NCBI GenBank assembly: GCA_021851865.1
Contig: JAJZBU010000020.1
Coordinates: 1 to 46,977 of the forward strand
DNA from: Pseudomonadota bacterium
Lineage (GTDB): Bacteria; Pseudomonadota; Gammaproteobacteria; Pseudomonadales; Moraxellaceae
Length of the DNA stretch: 46,977 nt
Direction: 5' to 3'
Under the pieces are notes generated by a model that had not been told where the DNA came from, did no database searches, and was given only the letters and a program-made list of their open reading frames with translations. Numbering within the stretch: the first letter of the stretch is position 1; each line of letters begins with the position of its first letter. The position numbers were made by a program, and so were the translations under genes. Shown here piece by piece: positions 25,035-35,253 of the stretch.

Positions 25035-25634
25035 ATGAGCAACATGAGTTACATCACCCGTTGTATCGAAGATTCCCTGGCCGTCAAGCAGTCCGTGCTC
25101 GCCGACCGCGCCCTGCTCGAAGGCCTCGAGCGCGTCGCCAAGTGCTGCATCGCTGCCTTGCGCGCCGGCAACAAGATCCTCATCGCCGGCAATGGCGGAT
25201 CGGCCGCTGACGCCCAGCACATCGCCGCTGAATTCGTCAGTCGCTTCGACTTCGACCGCCCCGGCCTGCCTTCGATCGCTCTCAACACCGACACCTCGAT
25301 GCTCACCGCCATCGGCAACGACTACGGCTATGAGCACGTCTTTCGCCGCCAGGTGCAGGCGCAAGGGCGCGCCGGCGACGTCTTCATCGGCATCTCGACC
25401 TCGGGCAATTCGCGCAACATCATCACCGCCGTCGAAGAAGCCCGACAGATGCAGATCACCACGGTCGCCCTGTGCGGCGCCGGCGGCGCTCTGCCGAAGA
25501 TGGTCGATCACGCCCTCTGCGTACCCGCCACCCACACCCCGCGCATCCAGGAGAGCCACATCCTGCTCGGGCACATTCTGTGTGGCTATGTCGAGGAAGT
25601 CATCTTCGGCGATCAACGGCGTCCGAAAGCCTGA
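25035..25634 (+). CDS. gmhA: Phosphoheptose isomerase
   Basis: A 199-residue SIS-domain enzyme that converts sedoheptulose-7-phosphate to D-glycero-D-manno-heptose-7-phosphate, the first step to the LPS inner-core heptose. Motifs: ILIAGNGGSAADAQHIAAEF, FIGISTSGNSRNI and HTPRIQESHILLGHILC, which carries the catalytic Glu/His. An AAGGAGA ribosome site precedes the ATG. It ends one base before the convergent ispH stop codon. A close paralogue, DiaA, also has this fold, but the residues fit GmhA. Confidence 0.9.
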   Translation: MSNMSYITRCIEDSLAVKQSVLADRALLEGLERVAKCCIAALRAGNKILIAGNGGSAADAQHIAAEFVSRFDFDRPGLPSIALNTDTSMLTAIGNDYGYEHVFRRQVQAQGRAGDVFIGISTSGNSRNIITAVEEARQMQITTVALCGAGGALPKMVDHALCVPATHTPRIQESHILLGHILCGYVEEVIFGDQRRPKA

Positions 25635-26585
25635 TCAGGAACGCTCGGTGGCGCCGCGCAGCTCGCGCGGCATGCTGAAGACGATGGATTCGGCGCGCCC
25701 GGCGACCTCTTCCACCTCATCGCCGCCGAGTTCGCGCAAGCGCTGCACCACCGCCTGCACCAGAATCTCCGGCGCGGAAGCGCCGGCGGTGACGCCGATC
25801 TGACGCACGCCTTGCAGCCACGCCGCCTGAATATCCTCGGCGCCGTCGATGAGATGCGCGCGCGTCCCCATGCGTTCGGACAGCTCGCGCAGACGATTGC
25901 TGTTCGAGGACGTCACCGAACCGACCACGAGCAGGAGCTCGCAGCGCTGCGCCAAGGTCCGCACCGCATCCTGGCGATTCTGAGTGGCGTAGCAGATGTC
26001 ATCCTTGCGTGGTCCGGAAATCGCCGGAAAGCGCTGCCGCAGCGCCTCGATGACGCGAGCAGCGTCGTCGACCGAAAGCGTGGTCTGGGTGACAAAAGCG
26101 AGACGCTCGGGGTCACGCACCTGCAGCCGCGCAACGTCCTCGGCGTCCTCGACCAAATAGATGTCACCACCATGCCGATGGTCGTACTGACCCATGGTTC
26201 CTTCAACCTCGGGATGACCCGCATGACCGATGAGCAGGCTCTCCATGCCGGCGCGGGCATAGCGTGCCACCTCGAGATGCACTTTGGTGACCAGTGGGCA
26301 AGTGGCGTCGAAGACGCGCAGACGACGCGCCGCCGCCTCCTCCTGCACCGCCCGCGAGACGCCGTGGGCACTGAAGATGACGATGCCATCGTCGGGAACT
26401 TCCGCCAGCTCATCGACAAAGATGGCGCCACGCTGGCGCAGGTCTTCGACAACGAAACGATTGTGCACGACTTCATGGCGAACGTGGATGGGGGGACCGA
26501 AGACCTCGAGAGCGCGGTTGACGATCTCGATGGCGCGATCGACGCCGGCACAAAATCCGCGCGGATTGGCAAGAAGAATGCGCAT
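25635..26585 (-). CDS. ispH: 4-hydroxy-3-methylbut-2-enyl diphosphate reductase
   Basis: A 316-residue iron-sulfur enzyme for the last step of the MEP isoprenoid pathway, giving IPP and DMAPP. The three cluster cysteines are C12 ([12 protein letters not shown]), C96 ([13 protein letters not shown]) and C198 ([11 protein letters not shown]). VIFSAHGVS and VTAGASAPE are also conserved. The start [10 protein letters not shown] at 26585 is the family norm. Its ATG overlaps the fkpB stop by 1 base. Confidence 0.96.
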   Translation of the reverse strand: MRILLANPRGFCAGVDRAIEIVNRALEVFGPPIHVRHEVVHNRFVVEDLRQRGAIFVDELAEVPDDGIVIFSAHGVSRAVQEEAAARRLRVFDATCPLVTKVHLEVARYARAGMESLLIGHAGHPEVEGTMGQYDHRHGGDIYLVEDAEDVARLQVRDPERLAFVTQTTLSVDDAARVIEALRQRFPAISGPRKDDICYATQNRQDAVRTLAQRCELLLVVGSVTSSNSNRLRELSERMGTRAHLIDGAEDIQAAWLQGVRQIGVTAGASAPEILVQAVVQRLRELGGDEVEEVAGRAESIVFSMPRELRGATERS

Positions 26586-27055
26586 CACGCCTTCTCCTGC
26601 CACTGCACCGCCTGGGAATCGGGCGCCCGCACGCGCAGGATGTCGACCTCGAATACCACCTCACGGCCCGCCAGAGGATGATTGAAGTCGACCTCGACCT
26701 CATCGCCGATCACCGCGCGCACGACGCCGGGCAGCTCGCTGCGGCTCTGATCGGTGAAAGACACCACCGTGCCTGCGGTCGTCGGTAGATCGACGAAACG
26801 CGCCAGATCGAAGCGTTGCAGATTGTCGGCATTCCACGCGCCAAAGGCGCTCTCCGGCGGCAGAATGATGGAGCGCCGGTCGCCCGCACACAAGCCCAGC
26901 AACACCTCCTCGAAGCCAGGCAGGAGTTGCCCGTCGCCGACGACGAGAACGGGAGCCTCGGGGCGCGAGCGCGTACTGTCGATGACCTGGCCATCCGCCA
27001 GACTGAGACTGAAGTGCAGCGTCACCTCGCTGCCGGCGGTGATGCATTCAGACAT
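26585..27055 (-). CDS. fkpB: FKBP-type peptidyl-prolyl isomerase, SlpA type
   Basis: A 156-residue prolyl isomerase of the FkpB/SlpA group with an inserted IF (chaperone) domain. Seen: [33 protein letters not shown] and the post-insert [19 protein letters not shown]. These cytoplasmic proteins assist folding. The position between lspA and ispH is the conserved one. It overlaps lspA by 8 bases and ispH by 1. Confidence 0.94.
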   Translation of the reverse strand: MSECITAGSEVTLHFSLSLADGQVIDSTRSRPEAPVLVVGDGQLLPGFEEVLLGLCAGDRRSIILPPESAFGAWNADNLQRFDLARFVDLPTTAGTVVSFTDQSRSELPGVVRAVIGDEVEVDFNHPLAGREVVFEVDILRVRAPDSQAVQWQEKA

Positions 27056-27539
27056 GACGACGTCCTTCCAGAAAGAGCATATCGATCAACATGAGCACGG
27101 CGCCGACGGTGATCGCCGAATCGGCGACGTTGAAGGCGGGGAAATGCCAGCTGCCGTAATGGACATGAATGAAATCGACGACATAGCCGAGGCGCAGGCG
27201 ATCGACCAGATTGCCGATGGCGCCACCGAGCACGAGGCTGATCGCCCAGCCCAGCACTTCCATACCCGAGCGCAGACGCCAGATCCAAGTGAGCAGGCCG
27301 CCGCTGACCGCCAGCGCGATCGTCGCCAGCAACCAGCGTTGCCAGCCGCCAGCGCTATAGAGCAAGCTGAAGGCCGCTCCGGTGTTGTGCAACAAGGTCA
27401 GGGTGAGAACGTGCGGGATGAGATCGATGTTCTGATAAAGACTCATATGCGCGACGATCCACGCCTTGCTCCAAGCGTCGAGAACGATGACCAGAAACGC
27501 GATCGTCAGCCAGAGCGCCTTGCCCGCTTTCATACCCAC
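27048..27539 (-). CDS. lspA: Lipoprotein signal peptidase
   Basis: A 163-residue aspartic membrane peptidase with four hydrophobic helices. Catalytic aspartates: D122 in [21 protein letters not shown] and D140 in [17 protein letters not shown] and GNLVDRL are also conserved. It removes signal peptides from prolipoproteins such as the several lipoproteins encoded in this window. It overlaps ileS by 10 bases and fkpB by 8. Confidence 0.96.
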   Translation of the reverse strand: MGMKAGKALWLTIAFLVIVLDAWSKAWIVAHMSLYQNIDLIPHVLTLTLLHNTGAAFSLLYSAGGWQRWLLATIALAVSGGLLTWIWRLRSGMEVLGWAISLVLGGAIGNLVDRLRLGYVVDFIHVHYGSWHFPAFNVADSAITVGAVLMLIDMLFLEGRRHV

Positions 27540-30346
27540 CTCCTTGTTTCACCGGGTAGCTGTAGATTGTCGCGACAGCGCGGACACAACTCCGGATGCT
27601 GTGCATCAACGCCGAGATGCTCGGACCAGTGCCAGCAACGCACACACTTGCCACCAGCGTGCGCCGCCACCTTCACCCGCACCCCCGGCAACTCGCTGGC
27701 GACACCCTCTTCATCGCTGAACAGGCGCACGCGTGAGCAGATGAGCACGAAGCGCAGCTCATCGCCGAGCAGTTCCAATCGCTGCCGCCAAGTCGCATCG
27801 ACGTGCAGTTCGATGTCCGCGGTCAGGCTAGAGCCGATCTCGCCGCGTTGCCGCGCCGCCTCGATTTCCCGATTGACGACCGTGCGCAGCGCTTGCATCT
27901 GCGACCAGAAAGCAGCACTCAGGAGGCCGTCATCGGCTTCCGGCAGACGCTGCAGATGGGTCGACCAGGTCTGTAGATGCACCGAGGCGGCGCTCTCACC
28001 CGGCAGATAGGACCACACCTCGTCGGCGGTAAAGCAGAGGATGGGCGCCATCCACCGCACCATCGCCGTCGCGATATGCCACTGCGCCGTCTGCGCCGAA
28101 CGCCGGGCGCGCGAGCGCGTCGGCAGGGTGTATTGCCGATCCTTGATGATGTCGAGATAAAACCCGCTGAGCTCGACGACACAGAAATTGTGCAGGCGAT
28201 GATAGATCTGATGAAACTGGAACTCATCGAAAGCGGTGATGATCGCCGCTTGCGCCTGTGCCGCCTGATCGAGGATCCAGCGATCGAGGGCGAGCATGTC
28301 GGTGACCGCCAGGGCGTCGCTGTGCGGATCGAAATCGTGCAGATTGGCGAGCAGATAGCGCAGGGTATTGCGGATGCGGCGATAAGCGTCGGCGGTGCGA
28401 CTGAGGATCTCGTCGCTCACCGACATTTCGGCGCGATAGTCGGTGCTCGCCACCCACAGGCGCAGGACATCGGCGCCGAGTTTGTCGATGACTTTCTGCG
28501 GCTGCACGACGTTGCCGAGCGACTTCGACATCTTGCGCCCCTGCCCATCGACGGTGAAGCCATGCGTCAGCACGCAGCGATACGGCGCCGCACCGGTCAT
28601 GCCCACCGCGGTCAACAAAGACGACTGAAACCAGCCGCGATGCTGATCCGAGCCTTCGAGATAGACGTCCGCCGGACGCGCCAGTTCCGGCCGCCGGGCG
28701 AGCACACTGGCGTGCGTCACGCCCGAGTCGAACCAGACGTCGAGCGTATCACGCACCATGTCATAGTCGGCCGCTTCGGCCCCCAGCCAGTCCTCCGGCT
28801 GCGAACCAAACCACGCCTCGAGCCCCTGCGCCGCGATGGCCGTGGCGATACGCTCGACCAGTTCAGGGGTGCGCGGATGCAGACTGCCGCGCTGTTTATG
28901 CACAAAAAGTGGCAAGGGCACACCCCAGGTACGCTGCCGCGAGATGCACCAGTCCGGGCGAGCCGCGACCATCATACGAATGCGCTCCTGCCCCCATTCG
29001 GGCAGCCAGTCGACTGCGGCGATGGCGGACAGCGCCGCCGGCCGCAAACCCGCCTGCGTCATGCTGATGAACCACTGCGCCGTGGCCCGGAAGATCACCG
29101 GCGTCTTGTGGCGCCAACAGTGCGGATAGCTGTGCTCGAGACGATGCTCGGCGAGAAGGTGGTGGCGTTGCCGCAAAAGATCGAGGATCGCCGTATTGGC
29201 GGCGAAGACCTGCAGCCCCGCCCAGGGCTCGACCTCGGCACGAAAATAGCCCTGCGCGTCGACCAGGTCATCCACCGGCAAGCCATAACGCAGACCGACG
29301 GCGTGATCGTCCTGGCCGTGCGCTGGCGCCGTGTGCACACACCCCGTGCCGGCATCGGCGGTGACGTGTTCGCCGAGAATGATGGGAACCTGACGCTGGG
29401 TGTCGAAGGGATGCTCGAGCATCAGTCCCTCGAGCTCCCGCCCCGGCAACTCGGCGAGCACCTGGCTCGTCGTCACCCCATAGCGCTCGAGCGCCGTCGC
29501 TTCGAGGTCGCGTGCCAACAGGAGAATATCGGCGCCAAGCTCCCGTTCGATCCGCACCAGAACATAGAGGATCTCCGGATGGACGCAGACGGCACGGTTG
29601 GCCGGTAAGGTCCACGGCGTCGTCGTCCAGATGACGACACCAACCGCGGCGTCGAGCGCCACGCCAGCGCGTCGAGCCAGTTCCTCTTGCTGCACCACCG
29701 GGAACAGGACATCGACTGCCGGAGAGATGCGATTTTGGTATTCGACCTCGGCCTCGGCCAGGGCCGAGGCGCAATCCAGGCACCAATGCACCGGCTTCAG
29801 GCCCTTGAGGAGATGACCACGCTCGGCCAACACCCCGACGGCGCGCACGATGTCGGCTTCCTGCGCCGGATGCATGGTCAGGTAGGGCTGCTGCCAGTCA
29901 CCGAGCACACCGAGGCGCTGAAAATCAGCGCTCTGCCGTGCCACCTGGGAAGCAGCATAGTCGCGGCAATGCTGGCGGAATTCAGCGGCGCTGACCTTGT
30001 GACCCGGTTTGCCCACCTTCTTCTCGACATTGAGTTCGATCGGCAGGCCATGACAGTCCCATCCCGGGACGTAGGGGGCATCGAAGCCCGCCATCGAACG
30101 CGCCCGTACGATGATGTCCTTGAGGATTTTGTTGACGGCGTGGCCGATATGGATGTCGCCATTGGCATACGGGGGGCCGTCATGCAGAACGAAACGCTCC
30201 GCTCCTTGACGCGCCTGACGCAGTTGGCCATAGAGATCCATCGCCTGCCACTGTGCCAGACGCTGCGGCTCACGCTCGGGCAGGGAGGCCTTCATCGGAA
30301 AGTCGGTGTGCGGCAGGTTCAAGCTCGCCTTGTAGTCCTGGCTCAT
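27530..30346 (-). CDS. ileS: Isoleucyl-tRNA synthetase
   Basis: A 938-residue class I synthetase of normal bacterial length. The HIGH signature is at residues 66-69 ([10 protein letters not shown]) and the second signature is [12 protein letters not shown]. The editing domain ([24 protein letters not shown]) is present. The C-terminal zinc site has CVRCWHW and CPRCRDN. It lies between ribF (4-base overlap) and lspA (10-base overlap), the usual gammaproteobacterial order. I see no frameshift or truncation. Confidence 0.98.
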   Translation of the reverse strand: MSQDYKASLNLPHTDFPMKASLPEREPQRLAQWQAMDLYGQLRQARQGAERFVLHDGPPYANGDIHIGHAVNKILKDIIVRARSMAGFDAPYVPGWDCHGLPIELNVEKKVGKPGHKVSAAEFRQHCRDYAASQVARQSADFQRLGVLGDWQQPYLTMHPAQEADIVRAVGVLAERGHLLKGLKPVHWCLDCASALAEAEVEYQNRISPAVDVLFPVVQQEELARRAGVALDAAVGVVIWTTTPWTLPANRAVCVHPEILYVLVRIERELGADILLLARDLEATALERYGVTTSQVLAELPGRELEGLMLEHPFDTQRQVPIILGEHVTADAGTGCVHTAPAHGQDDHAVGLRYGLPVDDLVDAQGYFRAEVEPWAGLQVFAANTAILDLLRQRHHLLAEHRLEHSYPHCWRHKTPVIFRATAQWFISMTQAGLRPAALSAIAAVDWLPEWGQERIRMMVAARPDWCISRQRTWGVPLPLFVHKQRGSLHPRTPELVERIATAIAAQGLEAWFGSQPEDWLGAEAADYDMVRDTLDVWFDSGVTHASVLARRPELARPADVYLEGSDQHRGWFQSSLLTAVGMTGAAPYRCVLTHGFTVDGQGRKMSKSLGNVVQPQKVIDKLGADVLRLWVASTDYRAEMSVSDEILSRTADAYRRIRNTLRYLLANLHDFDPHSDALAVTDMLALDRWILDQAAQAQAAIITAFDEFQFHQIYHRLHNFCVVELSGFYLDIIKDRQYTLPTRSRARRSAQTAQWHIATAMVRWMAPILCFTADEVWSYLPGESAASVHLQTWSTHLQRLPEADDGLLSAAFWSQMQALRTVVNREIEAARQRGEIGSSLTADIELHVDATWRQRLELLGDELRFVLICSRVRLFSDEEGVASELPGVRVKVAAHAGGKCVRCWHWSEHLGVDAQHPELCPRCRDNLQLPGETRRWV

Positions 30347-31293
30347 ACATTCTCATCAGGCGCCAGCATGGCGCGGTTGGACAAAAATTCCCGGGCCTGT
30401 TCGACGTCCCGGCCGATGGCCGCCACCAACTGGGGCAGCCCGGCAAATTGGCGTTCATCGCGCAGTTTGCCGAGAAAGCTGACGCGCAGACGACGCCCAT
30501 AAAGATCTGCCGCATAATCGAGCAGATGCACTTCGAGGCGCGGACTCACACCGGCGATCGTCGGACGTACGCCGATGTTGGCGACACCGTCACGCGCTTT
30601 GGCATCAGCGCCGTCGACGCGCACGACATAGACGCCAGCGAGCGGCCATACCTGGCGACGCAACTGGAGATTGGCGGTGGGGAAACCCAGCTGGCGCCCG
30701 AGTTGGTCACCGCGCATCACCCGGCCACTGATACAAAAATCATGTCCGAGATAGGCGCGCACACGCGCAAAATCGGCCATCGCCAAGGCTTCCCGCAGCA
30801 GGGTCGAGCTGACGCGCTGCCCTTGTACCTGTATCGAGGCCGAGTCTTGGACGACAAAGCCGGCGCTGCCCCCGGCACGCTGCAGATAGGCAAAATCGCC
30901 CTGACGATCGCAGCCAAAGCGGAAATCATCGCCGACGATCAACCAGCGACAGGCGATGCGCTGCAACACCTGGGTGACGAAAGCCTCGGCGCTGAGGGCG
31001 CGCAGGCGCGCATCGAAACGCAGAACCAGGATCTCATCGACGCCGAGATCGCGTATGGCCTCGAACTTGTCGTGCCAACGCATCAGACGCGCCGGCGCCT
31101 GATCCGCGAGAAAAAACTCAAGCGGCTGCGGCTCGAACAGCAGCACCGTCGAAGACAGGTTCTGCTCACGCGCGCAGGCCACCAGACGCGTCAGTAGGGC
31201 CTGATGGCCACGATGAACACCGTCGAAATTGCCGATGCTGACGACACGGCCAGCGGCGGCGGGCAGATTGTAGAGACCGCGAATCAGTCGCAT
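30343..31293 (-). CDS. ribF: Bifunctional riboflavin kinase / FAD synthetase
   Basis: A 316-residue enzyme making FMN and FAD from riboflavin. The N-terminal adenylyltransferase has [14 protein letters not shown] and [14 protein letters not shown]. The C-terminal kinase has [27 protein letters not shown] and [19 protein letters not shown]. It starts 69 bases after murJ. An AGTATA on the plus strand (31323-31328), read as TATACT on the minus strand, may give it its own promoter. Confidence 0.96.
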   Translation of the reverse strand: MRLIRGLYNLPAAAGRVVSIGNFDGVHRGHQALLTRLVACAREQNLSSTVLLFEPQPLEFFLADQAPARLMRWHDKFEAIRDLGVDEILVLRFDARLRALSAEAFVTQVLQRIACRWLIVGDDFRFGCDRQGDFAYLQRAGGSAGFVVQDSASIQVQGQRVSSTLLREALAMADFARVRAYLGHDFCISGRVMRGDQLGRQLGFPTANLQLRRQVWPLAGVYVVRVDGADAKARDGVANIGVRPTIAGVSPRLEVHLLDYAADLYGRRLRVSFLGKLRDERQFAGLPQLVAAIGRDVEQAREFLSNRAMLAPDENV

Positions 31294-31322
31294 GCGGGCA
31301 TACCTGAGACCATCGAAGCGGC

Positions 31323-31328
31323 AGTATA
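31323..31328 (-). promoter_or_regulatory. Candidate -10 box for ribF-ileS-lspA-fkpB-ispH
   Basis: TATACT on the minus strand lies 30 bases before the ribF ATG, in an AT-rich patch (CTTATATACTG) within the 69-base gap after murJ. The -35 is weak at every usual spacing. It may supplement read-through from murJ. Confidence 0.4.
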
Positions 31329-31362
31329 TAAGAAAGCTCGCGCCAGCACGAAGAGGCTGCGC

Positions 31363-32931
31363 TCAGCCGGCATGATGACGCAGGTGGCGTGGGCGCAGAC
31401 CGAGCGCCAGGAGCAACGCAAAATAGCCGGCACCACCGAGCAGGATCAGACCGAGCAAGGTGAACAGTTTGTGCCCCCAGCCTGGCTGCAGCCAATAACT
31501 CCAGCCGGGATTGCAGCGCTGCAACAAGAAAACCATGCCGGCATTGGCGAGAATAAAGCGTGCGCCCTGGCGCCGCCAATGCGCGCCGAGGCGATAGACG
31601 CCGCGGCGCACCAGGCCATGGTAGAGCAGGCCGGCATTGAGGAAAGCGGCCAAGGTGCTGGCCATCGCCAGACCGACGTGGCGCCAATGCCAGACGAGCA
31701 GCAGATTGAACAGCATGTTGGCGACCATGGCGATGATGCCGATGCGCACCGGCGTGCGCGTATCCTGACGCGCATAGTAGCCAGGCGCCAGCACCTTGAT
31801 CAGCATGAAAGCAAGGATACCGCCGGCGAGCGCACGCAACGCAGCCGCCGACATCAGCACCGCCTGGACGCCAAAATGACCATGCAGAAAGAGCGTCGCG
31901 ATCATCGGCTCGGCCAACATGAACATGGCCAGCGAGGCCGGTGCCCCGACCATGACCACCACCGTCAAGGCCCAGTCCAGGGTCTTGGCAAAGCCTTCAT
32001 GGTGGGCACTGGCGTGTTTGGTCGACAGGGTCGGCAGGATGACGGTGGCGATGGCGATACCGATCAGCCCGAGCGGCAGTTCGGTGAGCCGCTCGGCAGT
32101 GTACAGCCAGGACACCGAACCGGCCGGCAAAAAGGTCGCCAGAACCGTGTCCAGCAGGAGGTTGATCTGGCTGACGGAGACCCCGAACAAAGCCGGCACC
32201 ATCAAACCCAGCACCCGGCGCACGCCGGCGTCCGACCAGTCGAGATGCCAGCGCGGCAACTTGCCGAGGCGCCAAAGAAAAGGGATCTGAAAAGCGAGCT
32301 GCAGGGCACCGGCGATCAGCACCCCCCAAGCCAGGGCCATGACCGGAACATGCAGAAGCGGCGCCAGGAACAATGCACTGGCGATCATGCACAGATTGAG
32401 CAGGACCGGAGTAAATCCGGCCACCCAGAAGCGCTGATAGCTGTTGAGGATGGCGCCGGCGAAGGCGGTCAGCGAGATCAACGGCAGATAGGGCGCGGTC
32501 AGCCGCAGCATCTGTGTCGCCAAGGTATGGCGCATGGGATCGCGATCATACCCAGGCGCGAACAGATCGATCACCCAAGGCGCCGCGACGATCGCCAGCA
32601 GAGCGACGCCACCGATGACCAAACTCAGCGCACTGGCGACTTTATTGATCAGATCCTGAACCGCCGCCTCGCCTTTTTTCAGTTGATACTCGGTGAGCAC
32701 TGGCACGAAAGCCTGAGCGAAAGCGCCCTCGGCGAACAGGCGGCGCAAAAAATTGGGGATACGGAAGGCGACCAGAAAAGCATCCATGGCGGCGTGCGCG
32801 CCGAACAGGTCGAGATAGACCATGTCGCGGATCATGCCGGCGATCCGCGACAGCATGGTCATGGCGCTGAGGATGAGCGTCGAGCGCCAGAGTCGGTGCC
32901 CAGAACCCGAAGATGCAGTTGGCGAGGACAA
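31363..32931 (-). CDS. murJ: Lipid II flippase MurJ
   Basis: A 522-residue MOP-superfamily flippase that moves lipid II across the inner membrane for peptidoglycan synthesis. The start of the first helix, LSAMTMLSRIAGMIRDMV, plus NFLRRLFAEGAFAQAFVPV, matches MurJ well; about 14 hydrophobic helices follow. I place the start at TTG 32929-32931: AAGGG lies 7 bases before it, a promoter lies just upstream, and the length fits the family. A longer in-frame reading starting at 33132 would run into the divergent rpsT gene and adds unrelated residues. Confidence 0.92.
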   Translation of the reverse strand: MSSPTASSGSGHRLWRSTLILSAMTMLSRIAGMIRDMVYLDLFGAHAAMDAFLVAFRIPNFLRRLFAEGAFAQAFVPVLTEYQLKKGEAAVQDLINKVASALSLVIGGVALLAIVAAPWVIDLFAPGYDRDPMRHTLATQMLRLTAPYLPLISLTAFAGAILNSYQRFWVAGFTPVLLNLCMIASALFLAPLLHVPVMALAWGVLIAGALQLAFQIPFLWRLGKLPRWHLDWSDAGVRRVLGLMVPALFGVSVSQINLLLDTVLATFLPAGSVSWLYTAERLTELPLGLIGIAIATVILPTLSTKHASAHHEGFAKTLDWALTVVVMVGAPASLAMFMLAEPMIATLFLHGHFGVQAVLMSAAALRALAGGILAFMLIKVLAPGYYARQDTRTPVRIGIIAMVANMLFNLLLVWHWRHVGLAMASTLAAFLNAGLLYHGLVRRGVYRLGAHWRRQGARFILANAGMVFLLQRCNPGWSYWLQPGWGHKLFTLLGLILLGGAGYFALLLALGLRPRHLRHHAG

Positions 32932-32961
32932 AAGGACACCCTTGATTCGATCAAGCCCGTC

Positions 32962-32990
32962 ATGGTACGCATCACCCGATGCCCTGGCAA
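32962..32990 (-). promoter_or_regulatory. murJ promoter
   Basis: On the minus strand, TTGCCA (32985-32990) and TACCAT (32962-32967) are separated by exactly 17 bases. Transcription would begin near 32955, giving a leader of about 24 bases with AAGGG at 32939-32943. It lies back to back with the rpsT promoter, with 19 bases between the two -35 boxes. Confidence 0.65.
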
Positions 32991-33009
32991 CCTCTATCCT
33001 CAAAAGCGC

Positions 33010-33038
33010 TTGACAAACGACCCTATCGATCGGAGAAT
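33010..33038 (+). promoter_or_regulatory. rpsT promoter
   Basis: A consensus TTGACA (33010-33015), a 17-base spacer and GAGAAT (33033-33038). The predicted transcript starts near 33045 and has an 80-base leader before the TTG start codon, long enough for the S20 autoregulation known in E. coli, though I see no diagnostic element. Confidence 0.7.
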
Positions 33039-33124
33039 AACGCCCCTGTTTGATGGCTTCATGCGCCACCCAGCCCATGCCAGCCGTCTTGATCCGACGA
33101 TCCTCTGATGGAAGGAGCCGAATC

Positions 33125-33400
33125 TTGGCCAATACGAAGCAAGCAAAGAAGCGTGCTCGTCAGAACGACAAGCAGCGGCAGCACAACGCCAGCTTGCGTT
33201 CGATGGTGCGCACCTATATCAAGAAAACCTATGCCGCTATCGCCAGTGGTGATGCCGCCGCCGCGCAAGCCGCTTTCGCCGCCTGCGTGCCGGTTGTCGA
33301 CCGCATGGCCGACAAGGGCATCATCCACAAGAACAAGGCTGCGCGCCACAAGAGCCGCCTGAACGACCACATCAAGCAGATGGTGCAAGCAGCTGCCTGA
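33125..33400 (+). CDS. rpsT: 30S ribosomal protein S20
   Basis: A 91-residue basic protein of the small subunit that binds 16S rRNA. The sequence [14 protein letters not shown] then [14 protein letters not shown] and [17 protein letters not shown] is classical S20. The start is TTG (33125-33127) with AAGGAG upstream. A UUG start is also used by E. coli rpsT and helps its autoregulation, so this is a conserved oddity. A terminator follows. Confidence 0.97.
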   Translation: MANTKQAKKRARQNDKQRQHNASLRSMVRTYIKKTYAAIASGDAAAAQAAFAACVPVVDRMADKGIIHKNKAARHKSRLNDHIKQMVQAAA

Positions 33401-33422
33401 TCGCGTCGTCAACGCGCCAAAG

Positions 33423-33446
33423 AACCCCGCTCCTGCGGGGTTTTTT
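33423..33446 (+). terminator. Rho-independent terminator of rpsT
   Basis: AACCCCGC (33423-33430), loop TCCT, GCGGGGTT (33435-33442), continuing into a six-T run (33441-33446). This is a strong intrinsic terminator 22 bases after the stop codon. Confidence 0.95.
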
Positions 33447-33453
33447 GTGCACC

Positions 33454-34284
33454 TTATTCAGCGCGTGAAGGGAGCAGATCGGTGATCGTCTCCGGCAACG
33501 GCGCCCACGCCTCGTCAACGATCAGACGCCGCAACTGCTGCGCCATCATCATCTCCATATCACGCGCCAGGGTGCGCGGATCGCGATCCTGCACCGCCAC
33601 CGCCGGCAAGACGCGCACATGCACGTCGATATGATCGCTGCGCATCAGCGCCAGAACATGCGGAAAGAAGGTGTCATCGCCAATGAACGGCACCAGTGGA
33701 TGCAATCCATCGCCTAGGCGGTAACAGATCAGCACCGGTTGTAGCGGGCACTGCGCCGGCGCCGCCGCGACGAAGAGCTTGTGATAGAAGCGTTTCACCG
33801 CCAAGCCATCGGTGGTCGTGCCTTCGGGAAAAAACAGACAGGAACGCCCCTGGCGCAGATGCTCGACCAATCGATCGCTGACTGAGCCTGCGTCGCCGGA
33901 ACCGCGTTGGATGAAAATCGTCCCCGCTGCCCGCGCCAGGTGTCCGATCAAAGGCCAACGCGAGATCTCCGCCTTGGCGACAAAACGAACAGGAAAAAGC
34001 GACCCGAGGACAGGGATATCGAGCCAGGAGACGTGGTTGGATATCCACAAGGCCGCCGCCGCCTGCTCCTGCACACCGTCGCAATGAACGCGCACCTGCA
34101 GGATGCGGCAAAAGCCCCTATGCCACCAGCGCACCAGACCCTGGTGATAGCGGCGATCCGGAAAGAAGAGAAGTCCGCTGAAGATGGCGAGGAACAAACC
34201 GAGGAGTACATGCTGAAAGACGCGCCAAGCCCGCCAGGCTATGCGCAGACGCTCCCCCCGGGATGATGATTCGATCAAAGTCAC
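33454..34284 (-). CDS. olsA: PlsC-family acyltransferase, probable lyso-ornithine lipid O-acyltransferase
   Basis: A 276-residue membrane acyltransferase. The catalytic H-x4-D is in SNHVSWLDIPVL and the acceptor motif in FPEGTTTDG; a hydrophobic segment (VFQHVLLGLFLAIFSGLLF) anchors the N-terminus. I place the start at GTG 34282-34284 because CCTC on the plus strand (GAGG on the minus) lies 6 bases upstream; a longer reading would overlap olsB by 89 bases. PlsC acylates lysophosphatidate, but directly behind olsB the relative OlsA adds the second acyl chain to lyso-ornithine lipid, as in the olsBA pair of Pseudomonas. Plain phosphatidate synthesis remains an alternative. Confidence 0.85.
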   Translation of the reverse strand: MTLIESSSRGERLRIAWRAWRVFQHVLLGLFLAIFSGLLFFPDRRYHQGLVRWWHRGFCRILQVRVHCDGVQEQAAAALWISNHVSWLDIPVLGSLFPVRFVAKAEISRWPLIGHLARAAGTIFIQRGSGDAGSVSDRLVEHLRQGRSCLFFPEGTTTDGLAVKRFYHKLFVAAAPAQCPLQPVLICYRLGDGLHPLVPFIGDDTFFPHVLALMRSDHIDVHVRVLPAVAVQDRDPRTLARDMEMMMAQQLRRLIVDEAWAPLPETITDLLPSRAE

Positions 34285-34357
34285 GGTCAGCCTCGCTGAT
34301 GGACGTATCAACTCACTTCTTAGCGCGTCCTGAGGACTCTGACAAGACCATCTCCGC

Positions 34358-35164
34358 TCAACAAGCCACCCTGTCGATGAAACGACTGGCGTATTTGCCC
34401 GCCAATTTGCTGACATCGAGCAGAACAAAGACATCGGCGCAGTCAAAAGCAGGATCCCAACACGCCGGACCGCAGATCTGGGCGCCCATCCGCATATACG
34501 CCTTGAGCAGGGGAGGCGTCGGCATGGAGACCGCCCCCGCCGCCTGCGTCGGCACGGGCAAACGCGGCTGCACGCGATACGCCGGTTCCACCAGGTTTTC
34601 CTGCAGCAGGCGCGGCATCAGGCTCGCGTACAAGGCACCACCATCCGACAGTCCGATGCTGGCACAGCCGATCAGATAGGCATACCCCTCATGCACCAGG
34701 AGTTCAGCCAATGCCGACCACAACAAGGTGATGGCGCTGCCCTGACGATAGTCCGGATGGACACAGGTACGTCCGATTTCGAGCACAGCTCCCGGCAAGA
34801 CCGACTTCAGCGACTGCATATCGAACTCGGCTTCGGAATAATAACCACCGGCTACCACAGCCTGTTCACCGCTGAGCAGCCGCGTCGTCGCGACGACACG
34901 ACCGCTCTCAGCCTCACGCACCACCAAGTGACGGCAGTGCGCGTCGAAAGCATCCTGATCGAGTCCATCGGCAGAATCGAAGACCACACCGTATTCTGCC
35001 TGGAAAATGTCATGCCGCAGGGCCTGGGCCTGACGGAGAAGTTCCGCATTATCCACCAGCCCCGCCACCAGGCGTGAACGCCGGCCTCCCGTTGCTCCCG
35101 AAGATCCTTCGGGTTCACGCAATCGCCTCGCTTCACCCGCACGATTCAGGCTATCGGCCTGCAT
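34358..35164 (-). CDS. olsB: L-ornithine N-alpha-acyltransferase
   Basis: A 268-residue GNAT-fold enzyme of the OlsB group. Diagnostic segments: LRHDIFQAEYGVVF, LEIGRTCVHPDYRQGSAITL and YLIGCASIGLSDGGALYA. OlsB transfers a 3-hydroxyacyl chain from acyl-ACP to ornithine to form lyso-ornithine lipid. With the PlsC-like gene 73 bases downstream it completes the two-step pathway to a phosphorus-free membrane lipid often made under phosphate limitation. AAGGTGAG precedes the ATG. I do not see a clear Pho box in the 89 bases between ppc and this gene. Confidence 0.88.
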   Translation of the reverse strand: MQADSLNRAGEARRLREPEGSSGATGGRRSRLVAGLVDNAELLRQAQALRHDIFQAEYGVVFDSADGLDQDAFDAHCRHLVVREAESGRVVATTRLLSGEQAVVAGGYYSEAEFDMQSLKSVLPGAVLEIGRTCVHPDYRQGSAITLLWSALAELLVHEGYAYLIGCASIGLSDGGALYASLMPRLLQENLVEPAYRVQPRLPVPTQAAGAVSMPTPPLLKAYMRMGAQICGPACWDPAFDCADVFVLLDVSKLAGKYASRFIDRVAC

Positions 35165-35253
35165 GATCTCACCTTGTCGGTCGTCTTGCTCATGCGAGCC
35201 AATCTAGAGGCCGTGCATGTCTGACTCGTGACAGTCCAGTGAAGCTTTTTTGA

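Noticed and set aside
27977-29608. 543-codon open frame on the plus strand
   Set aside because: Antisense to ileS, no family features.
31204-33108. 634-codon open frame on the plus strand
   Set aside because: Runs opposite murJ and ribF; rich in Gln/Arg/His as expected for an antisense shadow.
31363-33132. MurJ starting at 33132
   Set aside because: That start would lie inside the rpsT gene and upstream of the murJ promoter; TTG 32931 has a good ribosome site and gives the normal length.
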